The notes under the pieces: model-generated
The model's input: the letters and a program-made list of their open reading frames with translations, nothing else
What the model was told of the DNA's origin: nothing
Databases searched by the model: none
Part shown: one piece after another, positions 1 through 8,918 of the stretch
How positions within the stretch are numbered: position 1 is the stretch's first letter
Layout of the letters: each line of letters begins with the position of its first letter
Made by a program: the position numbers and the translations under genes
Assembly: GCA_964457725.1 (NCBI GenBank)
Contig: CAYWGQ010000002.1
Coordinates: 49,187-113,186 of the forward strand
Reading direction: 5' to 3'
Length of the DNA: 64,000 nucleotides
Source: FEN-1219 sp964457725
Lineage (GTDB): Bacteria > Pseudomonadota > Gammaproteobacteria > Steroidobacterales > Rariloculaceae

Positions 1-116
1 CACTTGCAAGTGGCACGCCAGGTGAACACCGCGGCTTCGGGCGCTTGCTTCAGCGCCTCGCGCGCGGCTAGCAACGCTTGTACGTTGACTCCGTTATCGA
101 TCATTGCCGCAGCCAT
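1..116 (-). CDS. OsmC family protein (N-terminal part, cut by window edge)
   Basis: The minus strand from 116 reads MAAAMIDNGVNVQALLAARE and continues to about residue 38 before the window ends. This start resembles the N terminus of OsmC/Ohr-like proteins, which reduce organic peroxides with a cysteine pair or serve as stress-induced thiol-dependent proteins. The catalytic cysteines would lie outside the window. A good ribosome site (AGAAGGA) sits just before the ATG. The gene is divergent from metX. The family call rests on a short N-terminal match only. Confidence 0.7.
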   Translation of the reverse strand, partial: MAAAMIDNGVNVQALLAAREALKQAPEAAVFTWRATCK

Positions 117-226
117 GTTCCTTCTCCCGATCGACGAGTTGGTGGGTTGCCGAGTCCTTGGGTCGCCCTGCGCCCCGAAACGGGCGTTGGATGATACCCC
201 CGGCCCGCCGGGGTGTCTAAGGCCCC

Positions 227-232
227 TATAAT
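227..232 (+). promoter_or_regulatory. -10 box TATAAT of metX, leaderless arrangement
   Basis: A perfect TATAAT ends only five bases before the metX ATG at 238. Transcription would start at or next to the ATG, giving a leaderless or near-leaderless message, and no ribosome site precedes the ATG. No clear -35 box is visible 17 bases upstream. Confidence 0.5.
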
Positions 233-237
233 CGCGC

Positions 238-1437
238 ATGGCCTCGAGCGTGACGAGCACGGCCGCGGGTTCGGTCGGCACGGTCGAAACGCGGTTTCTC
301 GATCTGCCGGAGCCGCTCGAGCTCGACTGCGGCCGCTCCCTCCCGCAAGTCCGCATCGCGTACGAGACGTACGGCGAGCTCGCGCCGGCCCGCGACAACG
401 TCGTGCTCGTCTGTCACGCGCTGTCCGGCGACGCGCATGCCGCCGGCGTTGCGCGCACTCCGCGAGCGGCGAGCGCGCGTGACGGCTTCGGGGCCGAGGA
501 ACGCGACGCGGGACGCAGTCGCGATCTCGGCTGGTGGGACGGGATGATCGGCCCGGGGAAGGCGTTCGATACCGACCGCTTCTTCGTCGTCAGCACGAAC
601 CTCCTCGGCGGCTGCGGCGGCACGACGGGACCTTCGTCCGTGAACCCGGACACCGGGCGGCCGTACGGAGGCGATTTCCCGGTCATCACGGTCGCGGACA
701 TGGTGCGCGCGGAGCGCGCGTTCCTGAAGGCGCTCGGCATCGACCGCGTCGCGGCCGTCGCCGGCGGCTCTCTCGGCGGGATGCAGGCGCTCGAGTGGGC
801 GGCGCGTTACGGCGACGAGGTGGACGCGATCGTCGCGATCGCGAGCACCCACGCGCTTCGGCCGCAAGGCGTCGCGTGGAACGCGATCGCGCGCAATGCG
901 ATCATGGCCGATCCCGATTGGCAGGGCGGGCACTACTACGGCACCGGCCGCGCGCCGACGCGCGGGATGGGTATCGCGCGGATGGTCGGGCACATCACGT
1001 ATCTGTCGGCCGAGGCGCTCGGGAAGAAGTTCGGGCGGCGGCTGCAGTTCGCCGACGACATTCGCTACGTGCTCGAGGAGCCGGAGTTCGCGGTGGAGAG
1101 CTATCTGCGCCACCAGGCAGGCAGCTTCGTCAAGCGCTTCGACGCGAACACGTATCTGTATCTTTCCCGCGCGCTGACGTATTTCGATCTCGCGCGCGAG
1201 CACGGCGGGGGAGACCTCGTCGAGGCCGTGCGGAACGTCTCGGCACGAACGCTTCTGATCGCGTTCAGCTCCGATTGGCTCTACCCGCCCGGGGATTCGG
1301 AGGCAATCGCGGCCGCGCTCCGTGCAGCGGGCAAGGACGTGGAGCTGCACGTCATCGACGCGCCGTACGGGCACGACTGCTTCTTGTTGGAGGAGGCGCG
1401 GCAAACGCCTATGATCCGACGTTTCCTCGCGCGCTAG
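238..1437 (+). CDS. metX: Homoserine O-acyltransferase MetX
   Basis: The product activates L-homoserine by O-acylation (acetyl- or succinyl-CoA as donor) in methionine synthesis, in the cytoplasm. It is 399 residues, normal for MetX of the alpha/beta-hydrolase fold. The nucleophile elbow GGSLGG places the catalytic serine near residue 178, with Asp346 in FSSDWLYPP and His379 in PYGHD completing the triad. The long insert around residues 75-105 is usual for the family. The next gene, metY, starts ten bases after the stop and uses the product, so the two form a sulfhydrylation operon. Acetyl versus succinyl donor preference cannot be decided from sequence by eye. Confidence 0.95.
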   Translation: MASSVTSTAAGSVGTVETRFLDLPEPLELDCGRSLPQVRIAYETYGELAPARDNVVLVCHALSGDAHAAGVARTPRAASARDGFGAEERDAGRSRDLGWWDGMIGPGKAFDTDRFFVVSTNLLGGCGGTTGPSSVNPDTGRPYGGDFPVITVADMVRAERAFLKALGIDRVAAVAGGSLGGMQALEWAARYGDEVDAIVAIASTHALRPQGVAWNAIARNAIMADPDWQGGHYYGTGRAPTRGMGIARMVGHITYLSAEALGKKFGRRLQFADDIRYVLEEPEFAVESYLRHQAGSFVKRFDANTYLYLSRALTYFDLAREHGGGDLVEAVRNVSARTLLIAFSSDWLYPPGDSEAIAAALRAAGKDVELHVIDAPYGHDCFLLEEARQTPMIRRFLAR

Positions 1438-1447
1438 GGAAAGGCGA

Positions 1448-2758
1448 ATGGAAGAGTCACGGCGCTTCGGTTTCGACACCCGTCAGGTGCACGCGGGACA
1501 ACGCCCCGACCCGAACACGGGCGCGCGGGCGGTGCCGATCTTCCAGACGACGAGCTACGTCTTCGAGGATCCCGAGTCCGCCGCGGCGTATTTCAATCTG
1601 CAGGAGTACGGCAACACCTACTCGCGGATCATGAATCCCACGGTCGCCGCGTTCGAGGAGCGCATCGCGAGCCTCGAAGGGGGGTGCGGTGCCGTTGCGT
1701 TCGCGAGCGGCCTCGCCGCGCAAATGGCCGCGCTCTTCACGCTGCTCGCACCGGGCGATCACGTCGTCTCGTCCGCCGCGCTCTACGGCGGCACGGTGAA
1801 TCAGCTGAAGCACGTGCTAGGCAAGATGAACGTCGATCTGACCTGGGTCGATCCGGACGATCTGAATGCGTGGCGCGGGGCCGTGCGCGACGGCACGAAG
1901 GCGTTTTTCGCGGAGACGATCGGAAATCCGGGCGGCAACATCCTCGACATCGAGGCGGTCGCCGAGATCGCGCACGAGCACGGCGTGCCGCTGCTGGTCG
2001 ACAACACCTTCGCGACCCCGTATCTCTGTCGGCCGCTCGAGTGGGGCGCGGACATCGTGCTGCACTCGGCGACGAAGTTCCTCGGCGGCCACGGGACGAG
2101 CATCGGCGGCGTCGTCGTCGACTCCGGGCAGTTCAATTGGTCGAACGGACGCTTCCCGGTGATCGCCGAGCCGTCCCCGGCGTACCACGGCTTGAAGTTT
2201 CACGAGACGTTCGGCGTCTACGGCTATTTGATGAAGCTTCGCGCAGAGACGCTGCGCGATCTCGGCGCATGCTTGAGCCCGTTCAACGCGTTCTTGTTCT
2301 TGCAGGGCCTCGAGACGCTGTCGCTGCGCATGGCACGGCACGTCGAGAACGCGCTCGCGATCGCGGAGTACCTCGAGCGCCACGAGCTCGCCGAGAACGT
2401 CACCTACGCCGGACTCGCGCGAAGCCGCTATCGCCCGCTCGTCGAGAAGTATCTTCCCGAGGGCCCGGGCGCGGTCTTCTCGTTCGACATCCGCGGCGGC
2501 CGCGAGGCGGGACAGGAGTTCATTCGCGGCCTGACGGTATGGTCGCATCTCGCGAACGTCGGCGACGCGAAGAGCCTCGTCATCCATCCCGCGAGCACGA
2601 CGCACAGGCAGCTCGAGGAAGCCGAGCTTCTCGCCGCGGGCGTGCGTCCCGGCACGATTCGGCTGTCGGTCGGGATCGAGGACGCGGACGATCTGATCTG
2701 GGATCTCGAGCAGGGCTTCGCCCGGGCGCGGGCTCTCGCGACGGAGGTGCGCTCGTGA
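1448..2758 (+). CDS. metY: O-acetylhomoserine sulfhydrylase (aminocarboxypropyltransferase)
   Basis: A PLP enzyme that swaps the acyl group of O-acylhomoserine for sulfide to give homocysteine, so methionine can be made without cystathionine. At 436 residues it has the MetY length, which is longer than MetB/MetC. The PLP lysine is Lys210 in SATKFLGGHG, preceded by the cofactor aspartate in LLVDNTFATPY near residue 185. The Cys/Met metabolism enzyme fold runs the full length. It sits ten bases behind metX and overlaps the next start by four bases, which supports one transcript. Confidence 0.94.
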   Translation: MEESRRFGFDTRQVHAGQRPDPNTGARAVPIFQTTSYVFEDPESAAAYFNLQEYGNTYSRIMNPTVAAFEERIASLEGGCGAVAFASGLAAQMAALFTLLAPGDHVVSSAALYGGTVNQLKHVLGKMNVDLTWVDPDDLNAWRGAVRDGTKAFFAETIGNPGGNILDIEAVAEIAHEHGVPLLVDNTFATPYLCRPLEWGADIVLHSATKFLGGHGTSIGGVVVDSGQFNWSNGRFPVIAEPSPAYHGLKFHETFGVYGYLMKLRAETLRDLGACLSPFNAFLFLQGLETLSLRMARHVENALAIAEYLERHELAENVTYAGLARSRYRPLVEKYLPEGPGAVFSFDIRGGREAGQEFIRGLTVWSHLANVGDAKSLVIHPASTTHRQLEEAELLAAGVRPGTIRLSVGIEDADDLIWDLEQGFARARALATEVRS

Positions 2759-3246
2759 CCGCGCCGTTCGATCTCGCGCGCTACCAGGATCCCCTGACGA
2801 TCCAGCGCGTCCTTCTGAACGCGAAGACGATCGCGATCGTCGGCTTGTCCGGGAACGCACTCCGCGCGAGCAACTTCGTCGGCTTCTATCTGCGCCGTCA
2901 CGGCTATCGCGTGATTCCGGTGAATCCGCGCGAGCGCGAAATCTTCGGCGAGAAGAGCTACGCGAGCCTCGCCGACGTGCCGGAGCGAGTCGACATCGTC
3001 AACGTGTTCCGCGCGCCGGACGCGCTGCCCGAGATCGCGACCGAGGCGGTGCGAATCGGCGCCGGGTGCCTCTGGTGCCAGTTCGGCGTGATCAACGAGG
3101 AGGGCGCGCGGATCGCCGAGGAGGGCGGGCTCTCGGTGGTCATGGACCGGTGCATCAAGGTCGAGCATGCGCGCTACATCGGCCGCATGCACTGGCTCGG
3201 CTTCAACACCGAGCGCGTGACGTCCGTTCGGAGCGGGTTGCAGTAG
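2755..3246 (+). CDS. CoA-binding domain protein (CoA_binding_2)
   Basis: A 164-residue single-domain Rossmann protein of the CoA_binding_2 family, related to the CoA-binding part of succinyl-CoA synthetase. The nucleotide loop is AIVGLSGN near residues 27-34, followed by the typical VIPVNPRE strand and a late MDRCIKVEH segment. The GTG start overlaps the metY stop (GTGA), so it is translationally coupled to metXY. Members are often found with metX/metY, but the biochemical role is unknown. It may sense CoA or acyl-CoA for the pathway; that is inference. Confidence 0.85.
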   Translation: MTAPFDLARYQDPLTIQRVLLNAKTIAIVGLSGNALRASNFVGFYLRRHGYRVIPVNPREREIFGEKSYASLADVPERVDIVNVFRAPDALPEIATEAVRIGAGCLWCQFGVINEEGARIAEEGGLSVVMDRCIKVEHARYIGRMHWLGFNTERVTSVRSGLQ

Positions 3247-3247
3247 C

Positions 3248-3265
3248 TGGCCGCCGCGGCGGCCA
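3248..3265. repeat. Perfect 18-base palindrome between genes
   Basis: Half-site TGGCCGCCG is followed at once by its reverse complement, directly after the CoA-binding gene. No T tract follows on either strand, so it is not a standard intrinsic terminator. It could be an operator, a weak terminator or an mRNA end-stabilising hairpin. Confidence 0.4.
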
Positions 3266-3279
3266 AACGGGGGAAAATC

Positions 3280-4680
3280 ATGAGCGACGAGAGCGGCGAG
3301 CGGTTGTCGCGGCGGCAGCTGTTGAAGGAAACCGCGGCCGCCGCCGCGGGCGGTGCCGCGTTGCTCGCGCAGGCGGACACCGCGCTCGGCCAGGCGCCGG
3401 CCGCTGTCACTCGGCGGCGTTTCAGGGCCTGGATCTCGCGCGGCGAGGGGCCGGGACGGACGACGCTGCAGGAGGCCACGCTCCGCCCGATCTCGGGCCG
3501 GCAGGTGCTCGTGCGGACCGAGGCGACGAATCTCTGTTACTCGAACGTGCCGGCCGTGCTCGGCGTCACCGCGCCCGCGGGAGGACCGGCCGCGCGCAGC
3601 GCGCTCGCGCCGCCCGCCGGCGGCCGACGCTTGAGCGAGATGGCGGTCATTCAAGGGCACGGCGGCGTGGGCGTCGTCGAGGCGGTGGGCCCGGAGGTGC
3701 GCCGCGTGCGCGTCGGCGATCGCGTCTGCGTATCAGGCACGCCGCACTGCGGCGCTTGCTACCGGTGCCTGCGCGGCAGGTCGGACATGTGTCAGTTCCT
3801 GAGCGCGAACGGCCCGGACGACATCGTCGCGATCGCGGACCTCGCGGACGGCACGCCGGTCTACCAGAACTCGCACATCGGCGGGCTCGCGGAGTACATG
3901 GTCGCGTTCGAGGAGTGGGTCGTGCCTATCTTCACCGACCTGCCGGCGGCCGACGTCGGCATGGTCTGCAGCTGCGTTGCCGTCGCCGGGCTCGGCGCGA
4001 CGACGGCACACGCGCTCGCGGCGATCGAGCCCGCGTCGTCGGTCGCGGTCGTCGGCTGCGGCCCGCTCGGGCTGAGCGCGGTGCAGGGTGCGCGGATCGC
4101 CGGGGCGTCGACGATCATCGCGATCGATCCGGTCGCGGTCCGGCGCGAGGCCGCGCTCGCGGTCGGCGCGACGCACGTGCTCGACCCGAACGTCGAAGGC
4201 GACGGCCTCGTCGAGCGCGTACGCTCGCTCACGTCCTGGCCGACGGACCGGCTGTGGTCCGGCGGACGCAACCCGAGTGGGCGCCGCCCCGGCGCCGGCG
4301 CCGATTTCGTGATCGAGGCGGCGGGCTTCGATCACGTCCCGCCGCGAGTCGAGCAGGGGCCGGATCCGACGGGTCTGCTGCCGATGCAGCAGGCCTACCG
4401 GATGTGCGCGCTCGGCGGACACCTGATCACGACGAGCGTGATACGCGGCGACATCGTGTTGCCGGGCAATCTGTTCTCGATCGGCGGCGTCACGCACCAC
4501 GCGGGTCAGGCGGGCGGTTGCAGCCCGATGCGCGACATCCCGCGGTTCGTCGAGCTGCTCGCGAACGGCCAGTACGACGCGAAGACCCTCGCGACGACGG
4601 TCGTGCCGCTCGAGGACATGCTCGAAGCGTACGAGCAGGTCGCCTACCGGACGACGATCACCGCGATCATGACGGCGTGA
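3280..4680 (+). CDS. Tat-exported zinc-type alcohol dehydrogenase family protein
   Basis: A 466-residue medium-chain dehydrogenase/reductase with an unusual N-terminal twin-arginine signal (SRRQLLKETAAAAAGG, residues 10-25; processing likely near residue 38). The four structural-zinc cysteines are all present (157, 160, 163, 171), as are the catalytic-zinc Cys86 and His127. The glutamate that normally follows that histidine (GHEGVG) is glycine here (GHGGVG). A Rossmann loop VVGCGPLGL lies near residue 250. Insertions around 95-120 and 285-300 lengthen the protein. An NAD(P)-linked fold with an export signal is odd, because soluble nicotinamide is not normally available outside the cytoplasm. 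The substrate is unknown. The ATG follows a GGGGGAAAA stretch. Confidence 0.82.
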   Translation: MSDESGERLSRRQLLKETAAAAAGGAALLAQADTALGQAPAAVTRRRFRAWISRGEGPGRTTLQEATLRPISGRQVLVRTEATNLCYSNVPAVLGVTAPAGGPAARSALAPPAGGRRLSEMAVIQGHGGVGVVEAVGPEVRRVRVGDRVCVSGTPHCGACYRCLRGRSDMCQFLSANGPDDIVAIADLADGTPVYQNSHIGGLAEYMVAFEEWVVPIFTDLPAADVGMVCSCVAVAGLGATTAHALAAIEPASSVAVVGCGPLGLSAVQGARIAGASTIIAIDPVAVRREAALAVGATHVLDPNVEGDGLVERVRSLTSWPTDRLWSGGRNPSGRRPGAGADFVIEAAGFDHVPPRVEQGPDPTGLLPMQQAYRMCALGGHLITTSVIRGDIVLPGNLFSIGGVTHHAGQAGGCSPMRDIPRFVELLANGQYDAKTLATTVVPLEDMLEAYEQVAYRTTITAIMTA

Positions 4681-4729
4681 CGCCGGGCTCGCCGCGGCGA
4701 GAGACCCGCCGCGCGCGGGCTCTGGTCGC

Positions 4730-5116
4730 TCACAACGACGGGGTCGGCGTACGGTTCCGCTCCGCCCGCTCCTGACACTCGACGCAGAGCGTCGCGTGCG
4801 GCACGGCTCGCAGGCGTGCGGCCGGGATCGGCTGCCCGCAGCTCGCGCACGTCCCGTACGTTCCGCTCTTCAGCCGGCGGAGCGCGTGCTGCACCGCCCG
4901 CAGCTCGTCGAGATCGCGGTCGATCTCCGCGAGGTGCAGGTCCACCAGCAGATCCGCGGTCGCGACGTCTTGCGGATCGGGGGTTCCCTGGATCAAGTCC
5001 TCGTACTGCGAGGCGTCGTGCTTGCGAAGCTCGCGGCGAACGTCTTCCCAGAGCTCGTCGTAACGGAGCCGAAGCGTCCGCTCGATCTCGCTCGTGTCGA
5101 GCGTGTTCTCGGTCAC
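4730..5116 (-). CDS. TraR/DksA family zinc-finger protein
   Basis: A 128-residue protein whose C-terminal TraR/DksA zinc finger has four cysteines (90, 93, 111, 114: CASC...CVEC), preceded by a helical hairpin. Family members bind the secondary channel of RNA polymerase and change promoter response, or act as regulators of unknown target. It is shorter than DksA itself, so a paralogue is more likely. The GTG start at 5116 overlaps the stop of the upstream lipoprotein gene (GTGA), so the two are co-translated. The reading frame stays open upstream, but that part is only a shadow of the lipoprotein gene. Confidence 0.85.
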   Translation of the reverse strand: MTENTLDTSEIERTLRLRYDELWEDVRRELRKHDASQYEDLIQGTPDPQDVATADLLVDLHLAEIDRDLDELRAVQHALRRLKSGTYGTCASCGQPIPAARLRAVPHATLCVECQERAERNRTPTPSL

Positions 5117-5823
5117 GGGTCCTCCGTGCGGTTCGGCGGGGGTGATCGGGCGAGCGCGGGCTCGCTCGGCTCGAGCAGACTCTCGTCGAACAGGCGCTCC
5201 GAGACCGCAGCGACGACCGAGTCGGCGAGCCGCTCGAACGCGGTGTCGTCCATCGTCTCCGAGCGGGCCGTCCAGACGAGCTCGTCGGTCTCGTTGTCGT
5301 ACAGCGACGTTTCGACGACGACGTAGGTGTACTGCTCCCAGTAGCCCGCGGAGCGCACGACGTCGCGCGTCATGCGCCAATGCCAGTAATAGTTCCAGTG
5401 CGGGTAGTAGTACCAGAAGTACGGATGGCCGACGATGACGCCGGGCGGCAGCGTGCCGAGATACGGCGACGCTCGTCTGAACACGCGGCGCTCGTCGACG
5501 GCGATCAGGCGGAAGATCAGCAGGGCGTCGATCTCGGCGTCGAGCAGCGCGGCTTCCATCTCCTCGTAGGTGTAGTCGCGGCTCGGCTCGAGAAACTGCC
5601 GCCCCTCGACCACGCGGACGCCGCGGCCTTCGAAATGCTCGGCGGCCTGCCGCTCGAATGCACGGCTTTCGGCTTCCGTATCGAACAGCGCGACGACGCC
5701 GATCCGGCTGAACGGCATGCCGGAGAACGACGGGTCGGTCCATGCGGTTTCGATCGTCGTCGGCGCGACGGCGCAGCCGGCGAGGGCCGCGAGCGATGCG
5801 AGCACCAACGTCGGTCTGCACAT
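5113..5823 (-). CDS. Putative lipoprotein, DUF4136-like
   Basis: A 236-residue lipoprotein with a short signal ending in the lipobox LAALAGC (lipidated Cys17). The mature part has the alternating pattern of DUF4136-type envelope lipoproteins (SGMPFSRIGVVALFDT early, YVVVETSLYDNETDELVWTA late). A central stretch near residues 130-150 is very rich in Tyr, Trp and His. The function is unknown, and the family assignment is by general resemblance. It is the first gene of a pair with the downstream TraR/DksA gene. Confidence 0.7.
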   Translation of the reverse strand: MCRPTLVLASLAALAGCAVAPTTIETAWTDPSFSGMPFSRIGVVALFDTEAESRAFERQAAEHFEGRGVRVVEGRQFLEPSRDYTYEEMEAALLDAEIDALLIFRLIAVDERRVFRRASPYLGTLPPGVIVGHPYFWYYYPHWNYYWHWRMTRDVVRSAGYWEQYTYVVVETSLYDNETDELVWTARSETMDDTAFERLADSVVAAVSERLFDESLLEPSEPALARSPPPNRTEDP

Positions 5824-5895
5824 GGCACCGAAGGTGCAATGTCCGTGCCACGGCAGCGTGCCGCGACGCCGTCGGCCGCTCGTTAGGAAAGGCGC

Positions 5896-7455
5896 TTACT
5901 CGCTCGGCATTCGTGCAGGGGGATCGGCTGCCGCGTGGATACGCGCCGAAGCGGCGGAAAGCTCGCCTTCGACGCCGCGCCGCGTACGCATGCCGCGCCA
6001 GGCGAAGATCGCGCCGAGCGCGGCGAGCGTCGGCAGCAGCGGGTGCGCGACCGCGAGCGCGAGCGGATCGTCGAACAGGATCACGGTGTGGCGGAGCGAG
6101 CGCTCGAACATCGGCCCGAGGATGAAGCCGATTAGGAACACGATGAACGGGAACTCGAGCTTGCGCATGAAGTAGCCGAGGACGCCGAAGACGAGCGTGA
6201 CGCCGACGCCGAACATCGAGCCCGCCGACACGTACGCGCCCGTCACGCAGAGGAGCGCTGTAGATGCGACGATCGCGTGCCGCGGGATCGCGAGAAACAG
6301 CGCGAAGAACCGCAAGCCGACGTTGCCGACGACGAGATTCGCGAAGTTCGCGAGCATCAGCGACGCGAACAAACCGTAGACCACTTCCGGGTTTTCTTCG
6401 AACACGAACGGCCCGGGCGTGATTCCGTGGATCAGGAATGCGCCGACCAGGAGCGCGGCCGTCGCACTGCCGGGAATCCCGAGGGTGAGGAGCGGTATCA
6501 GGCTCGCGCCGATGACGGCGTTGTTCGCCGACTCGACCGCCGCGACGCCCTCGAGCTTGCCCGTGCCGAACGCCTCCGGCGTCTTCGACGCGCGCCGCTC
6601 CGCGCCGTACGCGAGGAATGCGGCGACCGAGGCGCCGAGCCCCGGCAGCGCGCCGACCGCGGTCCCGATCACTGAGCCGCGCAGGATCGCCCGCGCGCAG
6701 CCCTTGAGCTCCGCGAGGCTCAGCCGATCCTTCGCGCCGCCGGAGAGGCCGAGCGGACGCGCCGTCTGCGGCGGCGGCCCGCGGAAGTACTCCTCGAGCT
6801 GCACGAGCACCTCGCCGAGCGCGAGCACGCCGATCGCGATCGCGACGAGCGGCAGCCCGTCCTGCAGCTCGAGCAATCCGAACGTGAGGCGCTCGCCGCC
6901 GGTCTCGAGATCGAGCCCGATCGTCGCGAGCAGCATGCCGAACGCGAGCGCGAAAACGCCCTTCAGCACCGACCGGCCGAGCAGGCTCGCGATGAACGCG
7001 AACGAAAAGACCAGCACGCCGAGGATCTCCGGCGGCCCCATTCGCAGCGCGAGGACCGTCAGCGGCGCCGCGGAAACGATCAGCACGAGGTCAGCGAACA
7101 CATCGCCCGCGACGGACGAGTAAAGCGACACCGACAGCGCCTTCCGCGGCTCGCCGCGCTTTGCGATCGGATGACCGTCGAGCGCCGTCAGCGCAGAGGA
7201 CACTTCGCCGGGGGTGTTGATCAGGATCGAGGTGATCGCGCCGCCGTACTCGCCGCCCTTGTGCACGCCGATCAAGAAGGCGATCGCCGACAGCGGGCTC
7301 ATCGTATAGGTGAGGGGCACCCCGATCGCGATCGCCATCGGCGCGCTCATGCCCGGAATCGCGCCGACCAGGATCCCGAGCGATACGCCGAGCACGATGA
7401 GGGCGACGTTGGTCGGTTCGAGCGCGGCGCCGATGCCGGCGAGGATCACTTCCAT
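5896..7455 (-). CDS. tctA: Tripartite tricarboxylate transporter large permease TctA
   Basis: A 519-residue inner-membrane protein with about twelve hydrophobic segments and the TctA signatures near the N terminus (GILVGAIPGMSAPMAIAIGVP) and in the middle (VGALPGLGASVAAFLAYG). It forms the transport channel that moves carboxylate-type solutes with a cation gradient. It is the last gene of a four-gene minus-strand operon (tauD-like, tctC, tctB, tctA). The gap to tctB is 15 bases. The transported compound is unknown; the nearby dioxygenase suggests an organic acid that is also its substrate. Confidence 0.93.
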   Translation of the reverse strand: MEVILAGIGAALEPTNVALIVLGVSLGILVGAIPGMSAPMAIAIGVPLTYTMSPLSAIAFLIGVHKGGEYGGAITSILINTPGEVSSALTALDGHPIAKRGEPRKALSVSLYSSVAGDVFADLVLIVSAAPLTVLALRMGPPEILGVLVFSFAFIASLLGRSVLKGVFALAFGMLLATIGLDLETGGERLTFGLLELQDGLPLVAIAIGVLALGEVLVQLEEYFRGPPPQTARPLGLSGGAKDRLSLAELKGCARAILRGSVIGTAVGALPGLGASVAAFLAYGAERRASKTPEAFGTGKLEGVAAVESANNAVIGASLIPLLTLGIPGSATAALLVGAFLIHGITPGPFVFEENPEVVYGLFASLMLANFANLVVGNVGLRFFALFLAIPRHAIVASTALLCVTGAYVSAGSMFGVGVTLVFGVLGYFMRKLEFPFIVFLIGFILGPMFERSLRHTVILFDDPLALAVAHPLLPTLAALGAIFAWRGMRTRRGVEGELSAASARIHAAADPPARMPSE

Positions 7456-7470
7456 CGGACGGCGCCGTCG

Positions 7471-7914
7471 TTACGGCAGCGGGAAGCCGAGCACGCCGTC
7501 GAACAACAGCCACAGCGCGAGCGGGAACAGCACGGCCATGCCCGCCGTCGCCTTCCAGCTCGCACCGCCGATCGCGGTGAAGCCGCCGACGAGGACGGCG
7601 GCGCCGGCGAGATAGCCGAGGAGCTGCATCAGGACGAGCGCTCCGGCGAGCACCGCGCAGGCGGCGCCCACGAACAGCCAGCTCGGCCGGTCGAGCGGCG
7701 CCGGCTCGTCCGTCTCGGGAGCGCGGACCAGCCGCGCGACGAGGAGCAGCAGGGCGGCGGCGGTTGCGAGCACCGCGGCGACGTACGGCATGAACGCGGG
7801 GGGCAGGTCGCCGAACCCGACGTCCTGCGTCACCTGGCGCGGGATGATCACGAAGATCGTCAGAAGGCCCAGCAGGCCGAGCACGCCCGCGCTGATCAGG
7901 TCCGTCCGCCGCAT
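7471..7914 (-). CDS. tctB: Tripartite tricarboxylate transporter small permease TctB
   Basis: A 147-residue membrane protein with four predicted transmembrane helices, the length and pattern of the TctB small subunit that pairs with TctA. It begins MRRTDLISAGVLGLLGL, a typical TctB start. It sits between tctC and tctA with spacings of about 15 bases. Confidence 0.88.
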   Translation of the reverse strand: MRRTDLISAGVLGLLGLLTIFVIIPRQVTQDVGFGDLPPAFMPYVAAVLATAAALLLLVARLVRAPETDEPAPLDRPSWLFVGAACAVLAGALVLMQLLGYLAGAAVLVGGFTAIGGASWKATAGMAVLFPLALWLLFDGVLGFPLP

Positions 7915-7930
7915 CGCGTCCGCGGTCCGC

Positions 7931-8899
7931 CTATTCGCCGATTCGGGCGACGGCGCGGGCGAGCGTGTCGGCCTCGCTGCGCAGCGCCGCGGTCACGTCG
8001 TCCGGACCGAGGTAGTGCTCGGGATACTTCAAATTGTCGAGCAACGTGCGCATCGCGGGCGACCGGATCGCCTGCTCGAGCGCGGCCGACAACGGCTGCT
8101 TGATCTCCTCCGGCAACCCGGGCGGCGCGGAGACGACGAACACGGAGCACGACGAGATGTCGTAGCCGAGCTCCCGCAGCGTCGGCACCTCGGGGGACGT
8201 CGCGAGCCGCGTGTCCTCGGCCGAGGCGAGCACGCGCATCTGCCCGGCGGCCACGTGGTCGACGTGCGGTCCGCCGGAGAAGCCGAAGTCGGCATGGCCG
8301 CCCAAAATCGCTTGCATCATCTCGCCGCCGCCCTGCACCGTGATCACTCGGAACTGGACGCCGGCGACCTTCGCGATGAAGTCGGCGACGATCCTCGTCA
8401 ACGGCGACTGCGATGCGAACACCGGCCGTTCGCCGCGGCGCGCGGCGGCGATCACGTCGTCGAGCGTCTCGTACGGCTTCCTCGTGCTCGTCACGAGCGC
8501 GCACTGGCCCTTCGAGACCGACGCGAGGTGCGTGAAGTCGTCGAGCGAGTAGCGCGTGACCGCGGGCATGATCACCGGATTGCCGGAGTACGCTTGCGAT
8601 ATCGCCATGCCGAGCGTGTAGCCGTCCGGCTTGCTGCGCGCGAGGAACGTCGCCATCACGCCGCCGCCGGCGCCCGTCCGGTTGTGCACGACGACGGGTT
8701 GCCCGAGGACCTCCTCGAGCGCCTTGGCGAGCACGCGGCCGAGCACGTCGGTGCTGCCGGCCGGCGTCGAGCCGATGTGCAAGTCGATCGCCTTCGTCGG
8801 ATACTCGGCGCCCGCGGGCAGCGATGCGACCGCCAGCACGCCGGCGGCGAACGCGGCCGCGACCCGGCGGATTCCGCTCGTTCTCGGTCCTCGGATCAT
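7931..8899 (-). CDS. tctC: Tripartite tricarboxylate transporter substrate-binding protein (TctC/Bug)
   Basis: A 322-residue periplasmic solute receptor of the Bug/TctC family. A signal peptide ends near SLPAGA, followed by YPTKAIDLHIGSTPAGSTD, the family start. The typical VVVHNRTGAGG segment lies near residue 75. It delivers solute to TctAB. The ligand-binding loop normally reads PG/AGG; here it is IGSTPAGSTDV, which fits a carboxylate-binding Bug protein. The ligand itself cannot be read from the sequence. Confidence 0.9.
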   Translation of the reverse strand: MIRGPRTSGIRRVAAAFAAGVLAVASLPAGAEYPTKAIDLHIGSTPAGSTDVLGRVLAKALEEVLGQPVVVHNRTGAGGGVMATFLARSKPDGYTLGMAISQAYSGNPVIMPAVTRYSLDDFTHLASVSKGQCALVTSTRKPYETLDDVIAAARRGERPVFASQSPLTRIVADFIAKVAGVQFRVITVQGGGEMMQAILGGHADFGFSGGPHVDHVAAGQMRVLASAEDTRLATSPEVPTLRELGYDISSCSVFVVSAPPGLPEEIKQPLSAALEQAIRSPAMRTLLDNLKYPEHYLGPDDVTAALRSEADTLARAVARIGE

Positions 8900-8918
8900 C
8901 GGGTCGACCGTTCCCGCC

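Noticed and set aside
4..231. Plus-strand open frame at the window start
   Set aside because: It lies opposite the OsmC-type gene and its upstream region. The minus-strand reading is a recognisable family start with a ribosome site.
226..1479. Long minus-strand open frame opposite metX
   Set aside because: It is the mirror of a highly GC-biased real gene, Arg/His-rich without domains or ribosome site. Many similar mirror frames occur, such as 16693-19173 and 57016-59769 on the minus strand.
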